Source: Pseudomonadota bacterium (lineage in GTDB: Bacteria > Desulfobacterota > Desulfobulbia > Desulfobulbales > JAGXFP01). Taken from it: a stretch of 64,000 nucleotides of DNA. The stretch spans positions 1 to 64,000 of the forward strand of contig JAHJAA010000091.1 of the NCBI GenBank assembly GCA_018814305.1, written 5' to 3'. A program made the translations under genes and the position numbers. Positions 47,211 to 54,993 of this stretch are shown here, one piece after another. Below the pieces are notes generated by a model. It was not told the DNA's origin. It saw nothing but the letters and a program-made list of their open reading frames with translations, and did no database searches. Numbering within the stretch: the stretch's first letter is position 1; each line of letters begins with the position of its first letter.

Positions 47211-47232
47211 TATCATCGTGGTCGGAAGAGAG

Positions 47233-47275
47233 GAGTGTAGATCTCCTGGGAGACGCCACCTGGAGATCTACACTC
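47233..47275. terminator. Hairpin between convergent genes
   Basis: GAGTGTAGATCTCC (47233-47246) pairs perfectly with GGAGATCTACACTC (47262-47275) around a 15-base loop. It lies between the stops of the convergent cotransporter and peroxiredoxin genes and could end both, though no long T-run follows on the plus strand. Confidence 0.6.
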
Positions 47276-47282
47276 AGGCCAA

Positions 47283-47759
47283 TTATGTTTTTTTCATGTT
47301 TTCAAGATATTCAAGAACCTTGCCTGGATGGTCAGCTGGTTTTGCAATTTTGGCCCAGTGCTTCAGGACCAGACCTTCTTGATCAATGAGTACTGTGGAT
47401 CGGATGACCCCCTGTACTGACTTGCCGTACATCTTTTTTTCACCAAAAGCCCCGTAGGCCTTCATGATCTCAGTGTCGGGATCAGAGAGCAGGATAAAGG
47501 GCAGGTCGTATTTTGTGATAAAATTATCATGGGAGGCCAGGGAGTCCCGGGAAATCCCAAACAGGGTGACATCATATTTGGTCAGTTCGGCATTCAAGTC
47601 CTTGAATGCGGTGGCTTCCTTTGTTCAGCCGGGGGTGTCATCTTTGGGATAAAAAAACAAAACCACAGTTTTTCCTCGATAGGAGGCGAGGGTATGTTCT
47701 TGGCCATCGCTCCCAGCGAGGCAGAATTCCGGGGCTTTTTTCCCTTCCAGTTTTGACAT
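47283..47759 (-). CDS. bcp: Selenocysteine-containing Bcp-type peroxiredoxin
   Basis: A 158-residue Bcp/PrxQ peroxiredoxin if the in-frame TGA at codon 45 (47627-47625) is read as selenocysteine. The frame starts at ATG 47759 (MSKLEGKKAPEF), preceded by AGGAG, and runs through FFYPKDDTPG-U-TKEATAF; the U replaces the peroxidatic Cys of the family's TPGC motif. Beyond it the family blocks VTLFGISRDSLASHDNF, LPFILLSDPDTEI and GVIRSTVLIDQEG continue without a break, so this is not a decayed gene. The residue five positions later, where many Bcp proteins have a resolving Cys, is Ala; only Cys13 remains, so reduction may involve an external thiol. It reduces peroxides using thioredoxin or glutathione-like partners. 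Confidence 0.93.
47590..47627 (-). promoter_or_regulatory. SECIS element with UGA-Sec codon
   Basis: The UGA codon is 47627-47625. After 15 bases the mRNA reads GCATTCAAGGACTTGAATGC (47609-47590), a perfect 8-bp stem with a GGAC loop. A stem-loop just after UGA with a G in the first loop positions is the bacterial SECIS consensus, recognised by SelB. The loop lies about 24 bases from UGA, in the accepted range. Confidence 0.85.
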
Positions 47760-48005
47760 GTGTTCTCCTATAATGTTGTTTTTGTCTCGGATCGGCTAAG
47801 ATTGTTTTTTCCAAAAAGCATTATTCTTTTGTGCTGTATATAGAAGTCTTCGGGGGGGATCGTTGCTAGGTAAGCCAGAAAGCAATGATATGTGGAATAG
47901 GCTCATATCTATTAACGGTAGTATAATTAGATTGTCCCCTTCATTGTACTTCTGTTCCTGACGAGCAAATGGTATCAGTTGTAAGTCGTGAAGTCTTTCA
48001 TTTTG

Positions 48006-49298
48006 TCACATCTGGGCTAACCGTTTATATAACTCTGTCTGGACACCATGCTGCCAATCTTCATATACTTTTTTTGATAACTCCGGAGATAACGGTAAGG
48101 CTTTAGCGTTGCTTTCCCTGAACAATTTCAGAATATCACCGGAATAATGTTCACACAACCATGAGGTGCCAGGTTTGGCAAAGACCTGTCGCATCGTGCC
48201 ATAGATTTCGGCAAAGTCGTCTGAGGCAATATTTCCAAAAGATATATTGAGGAATTCACAGGGCTGAACATCCCCTTTAGAATTAATATAGAAGCGATCT
48301 GTCCCACCGGCGGTGCAGCCAAAAACCGCTTTATCCTCTTCAATGATTTGGGCCGAAATTGCCGGGTAGTGACGATGGGACGGACTGTTATTATAGAGGT
48401 TTATCTTGGTCTTAACAAAATCCAGATCCTGATCGCTAAAGCGATCTGCACCACTTTCAAGCCAGCCTCCAGCCGGTTTTGGTTTTATCAGTTGGACAAT
48501 TACCGCGCCCAATTTTAAGGCATGTTCCATAACCTGCTCGAACCGACCGTTGCTGTAATCATTCTTCAAGAGGCAACTATTTAAGGCAACGGGCATATCT
48601 GCAGCATGACAGGAGGCAACACCTTTTGTCATAATATCCCAGGCATTTTCGTTACCCATAAAGATATTTAACTCTTCAGGTTCAGGACTGTGCAGGGAAA
48701 ACATGACAGCGTTTACCCCTAGTTTTTTCAGCTCTTTGAGTCGCTCGACCGATATTTGGTAACCGGTAGAGTTGATCCAAATCTCCGAGCGGTCGTCGAT
48801 CGCCATACAGAGTTTTTTTAATCGTTTATAGGCCATGAATGGTTCCCCTCCCTCAATGTTAAAGAAGGCAACTCCACGATCCTGTAGCCACCTGGCGACA
48901 TCAACAAGTTTATCAATATCGACATCGGCCCCGGCAAGTCGATCAAACTTTTGATAGCAGTGCTTGCACTTGAAGATGCAGCCGGCGGTGACTGACATCA
49001 ATACCGTGGTGCATGGCAATTTTTCGTTAAAGGTCATGAACTTCCGGCAGGAAGAATAAAAGGCACTTGACGGGAAACCGGGAACATAAAGATCAATCCG
49101 ACTTCGTCCCCCAATACAGACAAATTTGTTATGCTGCATGGCCTTCATAAAGAAAAGAAGTCGTCGAAGGAATCTATAGAAATGACTCAGGCTAATCTTT
49201 CCACGCAGTAGTTCCGGCAGAAAATATACAAAGACGGTTAGTTTAACCCGTATATTAAAAAGGACCTTGCCTAGCCCTCTGATGGTATGTATTTTCAT
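48006..49298 (-). CDS. Radical SAM/SPASM-like enzyme, last gene of the nine-gene operon
   Basis: A 430-residue radical SAM protein. The cluster ligands Cys107, Cys111 and Cys114 are in AGCIFKCKHCYQ, followed by FFNIEGGEPFM (SAM binding). After the barrel, FGCTAGGTDRFYINSKGDVQPCEFL and a later SWLCEHY hold further Cys that may bind an auxiliary cluster (SPASM-like). The first 90 residues are a basic, partly amphipathic extension. It starts four bases after the epimerase gene stop. It probably carries out a radical modification or carbon-carbon bond step in the product of the operon, but the reaction is unknown. Confidence 0.85.
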   Translation of the reverse strand: MKIHTIRGLGKVLFNIRVKLTVFVYFLPELLRGKISLSHFYRFLRRLLFFMKAMQHNKFVCIGGRSRIDLYVPGFPSSAFYSSCRKFMTFNEKLPCTTVLMSVTAGCIFKCKHCYQKFDRLAGADVDIDKLVDVARWLQDRGVAFFNIEGGEPFMAYKRLKKLCMAIDDRSEIWINSTGYQISVERLKELKKLGVNAVMFSLHSPEPEELNIFMGNENAWDIMTKGVASCHAADMPVALNSCLLKNDYSNGRFEQVMEHALKLGAVIVQLIKPKPAGGWLESGADRFSDQDLDFVKTKINLYNNSPSHRHYPAISAQIIEEDKAVFGCTAGGTDRFYINSKGDVQPCEFLNISFGNIASDDFAEIYGTMRQVFAKPGTSWLCEHYSGDILKLFRESNAKALPLSPELSKKVYEDWQHGVQTELYKRLAQM

Positions 49299-49302
49299 GG
49301 CC

Positions 49303-50337
49303 TCAGATTAATCCCTTTTCTTTATACCATTGCACAGTTCGACGTACCCCCTCTTCCAGGGAATAGCGGCTTGTAAAGTTAAGCAAACTTGATGCCTTTG
49401 ATGTTGAATATTTGATGTTATCATACATCATATTGAGACGCCCCCTGGTCAAAAGAGGAGCTGTCCCGCTATGGCAAATGCCATAGGCCAACTCTAGAAA
49501 GAAGGCGACGGGATAGAGCGGCCATTTAGGCATATGGCGAGGCCTGACAAATCCAGCCTCCCTACAAAAAAGTGTGTGGGTTGTCGCCATCAACTCGGAT
49601 TCTCTATTGCCGATGATTATTCGTTCCACCCCTGGAATTTTCTGTTGATAGGCCAGGAAGTATGCCCTGGCGAGATCTTTGGCATAAATGACATGGAACT
49701 TATTTGTCGCTGAGCCGGGGAGAAAGGGCACTTTACTCCGGGCTGTTTGCAGGTATTCATAGAAGCCACTATGAAACTCCCTCTCTCCATAGACCCAAAC
49801 CGGTTCCAGGATTGTGCAGTCCAGTCGCTGTTCCATTGCATATTGGCTGGCCTCTCTGACCGCTTCAGCTTTGGAATCGCGATAATAGTTCATCCCACAG
49901 GGGAAGAGATGGTCCAGAAAATAGGCATAATGGGACCGAAAGGGGGACGATTCATCTTTAATCCCGGAACAATCTTCCTCTCCATAGACGGAAATGGAAC
50001 CGGTGACGATTACCTGTTTAATTTTATTGAAGACGGATGCCTTGAGGACATTGAGAGTTCCCACCACATTTGTCTGAAAAAAATGTTCATATCTCCCCCA
50101 ATCCCGCACCAAACCGGCGGTGTGAATAATGGCTGAGCACTCTTTGGATGCCGCAACCATTTGCGCAAGATCGCAGATATCGCCATACCTCAATTCAATG
50201 GGCATGGACTCAAGAAAGGAAATATCACTACCCGGGCGGACGAGACAGACCGGCTGCAGATTCTGCTGACAAAAATACTCAACCACATGACTGCCAATGA
50301 AACCACTGGCGCCGGTTATCAGGATCTTATTATTCAT
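49303..50337 (-). CDS. NAD-dependent epimerase/dehydratase-family reductase
   Basis: A 344-residue extended SDR protein. ILITGASGFIGSHVVEYF is the nucleotide-binding GxxGxxG motif, with YxxxK in NYYRDSKAEAV. I place the start at MNNKILITG (50337), because this ATG overlaps the ketoacyl synthase stop by 8 bases; a longer frame adds 20 residues unlike the family. Members reduce a ketone or epimerise a sugar; the bacterial ceramide pathway uses a related reductase (CerR), which suggests reduction of a 3-keto intermediate here. Substrate is inference from context. Confidence 0.86.
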   Translation of the reverse strand: MNNKILITGASGFIGSHVVEYFCQQNLQPVCLVRPGSDISFLESMPIELRYGDICDLAQMVAASKECSAIIHTAGLVRDWGRYEHFFQTNVVGTLNVLKASVFNKIKQVIVTGSISVYGEEDCSGIKDESSPFRSHYAYFLDHLFPCGMNYYRDSKAEAVREASQYAMEQRLDCTILEPVWVYGEREFHSGFYEYLQTARSKVPFLPGSATNKFHVIYAKDLARAYFLAYQQKIPGVERIIIGNRESELMATTHTLFCREAGFVRPRHMPKWPLYPVAFFLELAYGICHSGTAPLLTRGRLNMMYDNIKYSTSKASSLLNFTSRYSLEEGVRRTVQWYKEKGLI

Positions 50338-51595
50338 AGCGTCGCATGAGTAAAGCGCCGTTATGGCCGCCAAAACCATAGGAGGTCGAGACGGCAAAGT
50401 CTATTGCAACCGCCTTTTTTCCCGTTGCCAGATTAAGATCGGCTATCGGATCTGGAATAAAATTGCCATGGACGATGCCGCTCTTGATGGATAAAGCGGT
50501 AACCGCTGCCTCCAGGGCCCCGGAGGCGCCGATGCTGTGCCCGAGAATCCCTTTACTGGCGTTGATGGTTGGTTGCCTGGAGTTGGGACCAAAGAGTTCC
50601 TGTAGTATCCGGGCTTCAATTGCATCATTAACGACCGTGGCCGTGCCGTGGCTGTTGAAGTAGTCTATCTTGCGATTGCCAATAAGCTTGGCTAAAAGTT
50701 GCCGGATCCATTGCCCCGATTGCTCTGGGAGGACGATGTGCCTCGCATCACAATTTGATTCATAGCCGACTATTTCAGCATAAATATCGGCACCACGGGC
50801 TAGAGCATGTTCGAGTTCTTCAAGCACCAGCAGACACCCCCCACCTTCAGAAAATAGGAAGCCGCTTCGTTTTTCTGAAAAAGGCATCGGCACCCCGTCT
50901 TCAGCACTTGTCAGGGTGGATAGCACATCAAAGCCCCGCATGATCGCGCCATGTTCTTCCTTCAGGGCCTCAACCCCACCTGCCAAAATAAGCGGACAGA
51001 GACCTTCTGCCACTTTTTGATATGCCTCGCCGATGGCGTAAGTACCGGAGGCGCAGGCGGCGTTAAGAGTATAGTCGGTTCCATGCATTCCAAAGAGAAT
51101 TGCCACCCACGCTGCCGCAGAATTGGGCATGACCATGGGGATAATCATGCGATCAAATTGACTCTTCTTCTGGTTTCGTGAGTCATCTGCTTGAATCCCA
51201 AGGTGGGCGAGGTAGGAAGAGTAGCTTGACTGCAAAGAACCAATACCAATGCCGATGATAACACCACTTTCTTCAAGTCCGGTCGTTCTCTCCGGCAAAT
51301 CGTCGGATAAAGCGGCTAGGCCGGCATCTTGCAATGCCAGATGGGCACACAGCACAGAAATTATTGCCGGATCTCCCATGAGCTTAATCAGGCGATGCGG
51401 GACCCCATACTCTGCAAGTGAAAACTCCGGCATGGGCACATAGTAACGAGATTTAAACCGATAATTTTTTTCGAAACGAGACGGAATGGGCTTGATACAG
51501 GTACGATTTTCCAACATCCCTTGCCAAAATGATTGTCTGCCGATGCCACTGGCTGTCACCGGACCAATCCCGCTTATAACCACGCGTCGTTTCAC
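50330..51595 (-). CDS. Beta-ketoacyl-ACP synthase (KAS I/II-like)
   Basis: A 421-residue thiolase-fold synthase that extends acyl-ACP with malonyl-ACP. The Cys-His-His triad is Cys181 (NAACASGT), His316 (NSHGTAT) and His353 (KGILGHSIGASG). A GTG start at 51595 overlaps the previous stop (GTGA) and has GGAG upstream, in line with the other 4-base overlaps of the operon; a TTG at 51610 is less likely. As a dedicated copy next to a dedicated ACP, it probably builds an acyl chain for the pathway rather than bulk fatty acid. Confidence 0.88.
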   Translation of the reverse strand: MKRRVVISGIGPVTASGIGRQSFWQGMLENRTCIKPIPSRFEKNYRFKSRYYVPMPEFSLAEYGVPHRLIKLMGDPAIISVLCAHLALQDAGLAALSDDLPERTTGLEESGVIIGIGIGSLQSSYSSYLAHLGIQADDSRNQKKSQFDRMIIPMVMPNSAAAWVAILFGMHGTDYTLNAACASGTYAIGEAYQKVAEGLCPLILAGGVEALKEEHGAIMRGFDVLSTLTSAEDGVPMPFSEKRSGFLFSEGGGCLLVLEELEHALARGADIYAEIVGYESNCDARHIVLPEQSGQWIRQLLAKLIGNRKIDYFNSHGTATVVNDAIEARILQELFGPNSRQPTINASKGILGHSIGASGALEAAVTALSIKSGIVHGNFIPDPIADLNLATGKKAVAIDFAVSTSYGFGGHNGALLMRRYE

Positions 51596-52602
51596 GATTT
51601 CTCCAGCCAATCTTTCAGGGCCTGAAGGTAGCCTTCGGCATCGACAAAGTCCCGCCCCCTTATGTTGAGACCTTTGAGATCAAATTCATGGTTACCTTGG
51701 CGTAATAGTCTGGTGTCGGCTTTGGCTACCATGCCAAGACGGTAGAAACATAATCCCTGTTGCTCTGCCGCCAGAAGGAATCGGTCTTCATCTTCTTCCT
51801 TGATGGTAAACAGCAGTTCGTACTCACCGGCTTCTCCGAGAAAGAGTAATGGGGCAGGGAGAGATAATAGTTTGGCTGCCCATAGACCGCTTTTAAGATA
51901 GGGGGGGGTCTCGATGAGGTAGCCACTGTTGTTTATCTCAGCCATGCAGTCGAGACTAACCCTCATCCCGTCGCTGGTATCGATACAGGAAGTGGCATAC
52001 TGCCGGAGCAGATTTGCCTCTAACAACCGCAACGGCAACCTGGTTTTGATTTTGGCGGTAATTTTGGCAACGACCTCTCTTCTCTTACTGAAGAGGTTCA
52101 GGGCGGCCTCGAGGTTGCCAAGACCTATGCGACCACTCAGATAGATAATGTCCCCTATACTTGCTCCACGTCGCAAAAGTGGGCGCCCCTCAGGAATCCC
52201 GATAACCGAGGCGGTGTAACGCCATGTTTCTGTTGAGCCGAAATCCCCCCCCATAAAACCTACTCCGGCCCGGACCAGGACATCGGCTACACCCTGGGCA
52301 AACTGTTCGATATAGTTGCTTGACCAGTCATGGGCCACGGTCATACTGTGTCCGTACCAAGTCGGCACTCCACCGGCGGCCAGTATATCGCTAATGGCGC
52401 CCACCGCACAGTTCCAGCCGAGACTATAGGGATCATGGTCACGAAAGAGATCTTCAGCAGAAAATTCATCTATGGTGAACAACAACTCTTTATCTGAAAC
52501 CTTGATTATTTCGGCATCACACTCAAATGCTCTATTGCCCCGCTGGTGCTCCGTAGGCATTATTGCGGTTATCTTCTTGATGAGCTCAACTTCTCTATTC
52601 AT
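51592..52602 (-). CDS. ThiL/AIR-synthase-like protein
   Basis: A 336-residue protein of the thiamine-monophosphate kinase/AIR-synthase superfamily. The N-terminal half has DEFSAEDLFRDHDPYSLGWN, AVGAISDILAAGGVPTWYG and GFMGGDFGSTETW, the Mg-ATP site pattern of ThiL; the C-terminal half has CIDTSDGMRVSLDCMAEINN and GEAGEYELLFTI. ThiL phosphorylates thiamine phosphate, but its place between a lipid-kinase-like and a ketoacyl synthase gene suggests another phosphorylation or an ATP-dependent amidation. Stop overlaps the next gene by GTGA. Confidence 0.8.
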   Translation of the reverse strand: MNREVELIKKITAIMPTEHQRGNRAFECDAEIIKVSDKELLFTIDEFSAEDLFRDHDPYSLGWNCAVGAISDILAAGGVPTWYGHSMTVAHDWSSNYIEQFAQGVADVLVRAGVGFMGGDFGSTETWRYTASVIGIPEGRPLLRRGASIGDIIYLSGRIGLGNLEAALNLFSKRREVVAKITAKIKTRLPLRLLEANLLRQYATSCIDTSDGMRVSLDCMAEINNSGYLIETPPYLKSGLWAAKLLSLPAPLLFLGEAGEYELLFTIKEEDEDRFLLAAEQQGLCFYRLGMVAKADTRLLRQGNHEFDLKGLNIRGRDFVDAEGYLQALKDWLEKS

Positions 52603-53564
52603 AAGACGACCAGATCTAACAGATCCTTAGCCGGCTCGATCCGACAAGGTAAATATCCGGCAGGATCACCATCAAACTCTACTTCGACACTATGTGGCCC
52701 ATCAATTTGCAAGACCTCAGCGTATTCAAAAGTAATACTCTGGCTACTTACAATCGGTTTGCCGCTGTAAATGGCTTTTAAAATCATGGGAAGTCGGTGC
52801 ATCTTAAGACTGTGTACTGCAAGGGAGTAGAAGCGAGGCTCGTCCGCTTTGAGGTCGTTATGAACTTTGATGCCGGATGCCAGCCAGGTTGTTCGTCCTA
52901 TGGAGATATTATGGACCTGATTCAGGTTTTTACAACAACCGTCCGTCTGCACAATGAGATCCACCGGCTGGTAGCAGGCAAGCGTTCGGAGAAGAGAGAA
53001 GAATGTTCCCGCTGAATCGCCTAAATATTTACGAATACCACCATTGGCATAACGGGCAAGAGTTGCGCCGAGGCCGATATTGGCGCAACATCCGAAGTAA
53101 GCCGTATGCTGATCCCTCTTTTCGGATATGGCCTTAGGCGAGGGCAATTGAGTCACCGGGGATTTTGCGTAGCTGATCCGCCCCACCCTGATGGAGACTC
53201 TTTTGTCGGCCGCAAGAATCTTTACGGCCGGCTCAATTTCGATGGGAATATTATAACTTTTGCAGAAATCCGGGCTGGTGCCGGTGTAAATGATTCCCAG
53301 TGCGGCGGCTGAGATCCTCCCGCCGGCCTGATTGAAAAAGCCATTCAGGACTCGATTGATGGTGCCGTCACCACCGATTGCCACCACGACATCATAGCCA
53401 TTACGATTGGCCATCGACGACAGATCCTCAGCTTCTTGCAGGCTGTTAATAATTTTGCATTCATATTCAAGATTATTTTGCCTGAACAATATGAAGATCC
53501 GCTCAAATTTCCCTTTGCTGACCCCATGCCTGGAACCGGGGTTGCAGATCAGAAAATATCTCAT
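52599..53564 (-). CDS. Diacylglycerol/sphingosine kinase-family protein
   Basis: A 321-residue DAGK/YegS/SphK-family protein. VVVAIGGDGTINRVLNGF carries the GGDGT ATP-binding motif and VEVEFDGDPAGYLPCRIEP the second conserved block. The family phosphorylates a lipid hydroxyl (diacylglycerol, sphingoid base or related). Being next to an alpha-oxoamine synthase, the long-chain base or its amino alcohol is a natural candidate substrate. Overlaps both neighbours by 4 bases. Confidence 0.86.
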   Translation of the reverse strand: MRYFLICNPGSRHGVSKGKFERIFILFRQNNLEYECKIINSLQEAEDLSSMANRNGYDVVVAIGGDGTINRVLNGFFNQAGGRISAAALGIIYTGTSPDFCKSYNIPIEIEPAVKILAADKRVSIRVGRISYAKSPVTQLPSPKAISEKRDQHTAYFGCCANIGLGATLARYANGGIRKYLGDSAGTFFSLLRTLACYQPVDLIVQTDGCCKNLNQVHNISIGRTTWLASGIKVHNDLKADEPRFYSLAVHSLKMHRLPMILKAIYSGKPIVSSQSITFEYAEVLQIDGPHSVEVEFDGDPAGYLPCRIEPAKDLLDLVVL

Positions 53565-54745
53565 CTTCTTTGCTCCCGGCGGATTTCCTGAAAGACAGCC
53601 AAGGCCTTGGCAATACTATCTTCTTCCAGGTTGGCTCCGGCAATCAAACGAACTACCCCTTGCTGAGGGGGAACGGAAGGTTCTATAAAGGGTGTTGAGA
53701 AGACCCCTTTCTTGTAGAGTTCTCCGGCCAGGCGCAAGGTATCTGCAGCACCGCCGGTGACGATTGAGGTTATTGGGGCTTGCCCTCCGGCCAATTGATA
53801 ACCGCATTGACTCAATCCTTCGGCTAATTTAGCCTTGTTCCGCCACATCTTATCCGCCAGGACCTCGAACTCGCCGGTTATAATATCGATCACCCGAGAA
53901 ATTCCGCCAAGGACCGCCGGGACCAAGGCTGTTGAGTAAACCAGATGGGGGCAGTAATAGCGTAAGTAATCCAGCAAATCCTTGCGACCAGCGATAATCC
54001 CGCCACTGTTCGCCAGGGATTTACCGAGTGAAGCGGTATAAATCCCTGGAAAATCGTCAATGCCCTGCTCCTCAAGAATACCCCTGCCAGACTTCCCCAA
54101 GACCCCTATGCCGTGTGAATCGTCAATAATTGCTATGGCGTTATATTTACGACAAAGGACAAGGATATCGCTTAGAGGGGCGATATTGCCCGTGGTGGAG
54201 AACACCGATTCGGTAACCACAAAGATTTGGCGGTAGGCATGCGAACGTTGAAGTATCTTTTCAAGGGCATTGAGATTGTTATGAAGGAACGGTCGAATTT
54301 TACAGCCTGCGGATTTGATCCCCTGAACAAGGGAAGAATGGGCGTAATGATCAACGACAACAAGGTCGTCCCGGTTGGCAATGGTGCTGAAGAGCCCGGT
54401 GTTTGCCTGAAAACAGGAGGGAAAAATGGCCGCCGCCTCCAGCCGGATGAATGCCGCTAATTTTTTTTCCAGAGAGCAAAGGAGATCGGCATAGCCGGAG
54501 GCGATCGGAGTGCCGCAGAGGGATGCCCCATAACGATTGACGGCGGCGATCATCGCCTCTTTGACCCGTGGGTCATCGGCAAGCCCCAGATAGTTGTTGG
54601 CGGCCAGGTTGATGCACTCCTTGCCGGCAACCTGAATGGGATCGGCAAGGGACGACTGGATTTGGAGGTAATAGGGATTAAAACCAAGGTCGGAGACCAG
54701 ACTGGTGTCCAAGTGGAGCCGATTGTAAAACTCTTCCCGGCTCAT
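53561..54745 (-). CDS. Alpha-oxoamine synthase (AONS/SPT family)
   Basis: A 394-residue PLP enzyme of the alpha-oxoamine synthase family, which joins an acyl thioester to an amino acid with loss of CO2. The PLP Lys is Lys242 (TASLGKSLANSGG), with DDSHGIGVLG (Asp208, His211) and the N-terminal NNYLGLADDPRV. The family includes KBL (glycine), BioF (alanine), HemA and serine palmitoyltransferase (SPT). Overlap with a dedicated ACP by 4 bases argues that an acyl-ACP is the acyl donor, as in bacterial SPT. The amino acid used cannot be told; SPT activity is the leading possibility. Confidence 0.88.
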   Translation of the reverse strand: MSREEFYNRLHLDTSLVSDLGFNPYYLQIQSSLADPIQVAGKECINLAANNYLGLADDPRVKEAMIAAVNRYGASLCGTPIASGYADLLCSLEKKLAAFIRLEAAAIFPSCFQANTGLFSTIANRDDLVVVDHYAHSSLVQGIKSAGCKIRPFLHNNLNALEKILQRSHAYRQIFVVTESVFSTTGNIAPLSDILVLCRKYNAIAIIDDSHGIGVLGKSGRGILEEQGIDDFPGIYTASLGKSLANSGGIIAGRKDLLDYLRYYCPHLVYSTALVPAVLGGISRVIDIITGEFEVLADKMWRNKAKLAEGLSQCGYQLAGGQAPITSIVTGGAADTLRLAGELYKKGVFSTPFIEPSVPPQQGVVRLIAGANLEEDSIAKALAVFQEIRREQRR

Positions 54746-54993
54746 TGCCGGCCTCCTTCTACCTCAGGAAAGTCTTTAATAAGTCTTTCCGAGATATCAG
54801 CGACCTTCTCCAGCCCACTGAAGTTGTTTTCATCGATAACAATGGAGAACTCTTCCTCTATATCATCTACTATCATCAACATCGTGAACGAATCTACCCC
54901 CAGATCGTCAATCAGTCGACTCTGACTTGTTATCTCGCATTTTATTTCCAAGTTGCGAGCAATGATCTCCCTGATTGTATTCTCCAAGGTCAT
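54742..54993 (-). CDS. Acyl carrier protein
   Basis: An 83-residue ACP with the phosphopantetheine-attachment serine at Ser35 in DLGVDSFTMLMIVDDIEEEF. The length and acidic profile are typical. It overlaps both the oxidoreductase (ATGA) and the alpha-oxoamine synthase, so it is likely the acyl donor for the condensation and the substrate of the ketoacyl synthase. It is a second ACP, distinct from the fatty acid synthesis copy expected elsewhere. Confidence 0.92.
   Translation of the reverse strand: MTLENTIREIIARNLEIKCEITSQSRLIDDLGVDSFTMLMIVDDIEEEFSIVIDENNFSGLEKVADISERLIKDFPEVEGGRQ

Noticed and set aside
47283-47597. A short frame (104 codons) as the complete peroxiredoxin gene, or a pseudogene with a premature stop
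   Set aside because: The sequence upstream continues the Bcp family in the same frame to a good ATG and ribosome site; the only break is TGA at the Cys position, and a SECIS-like stem follows.
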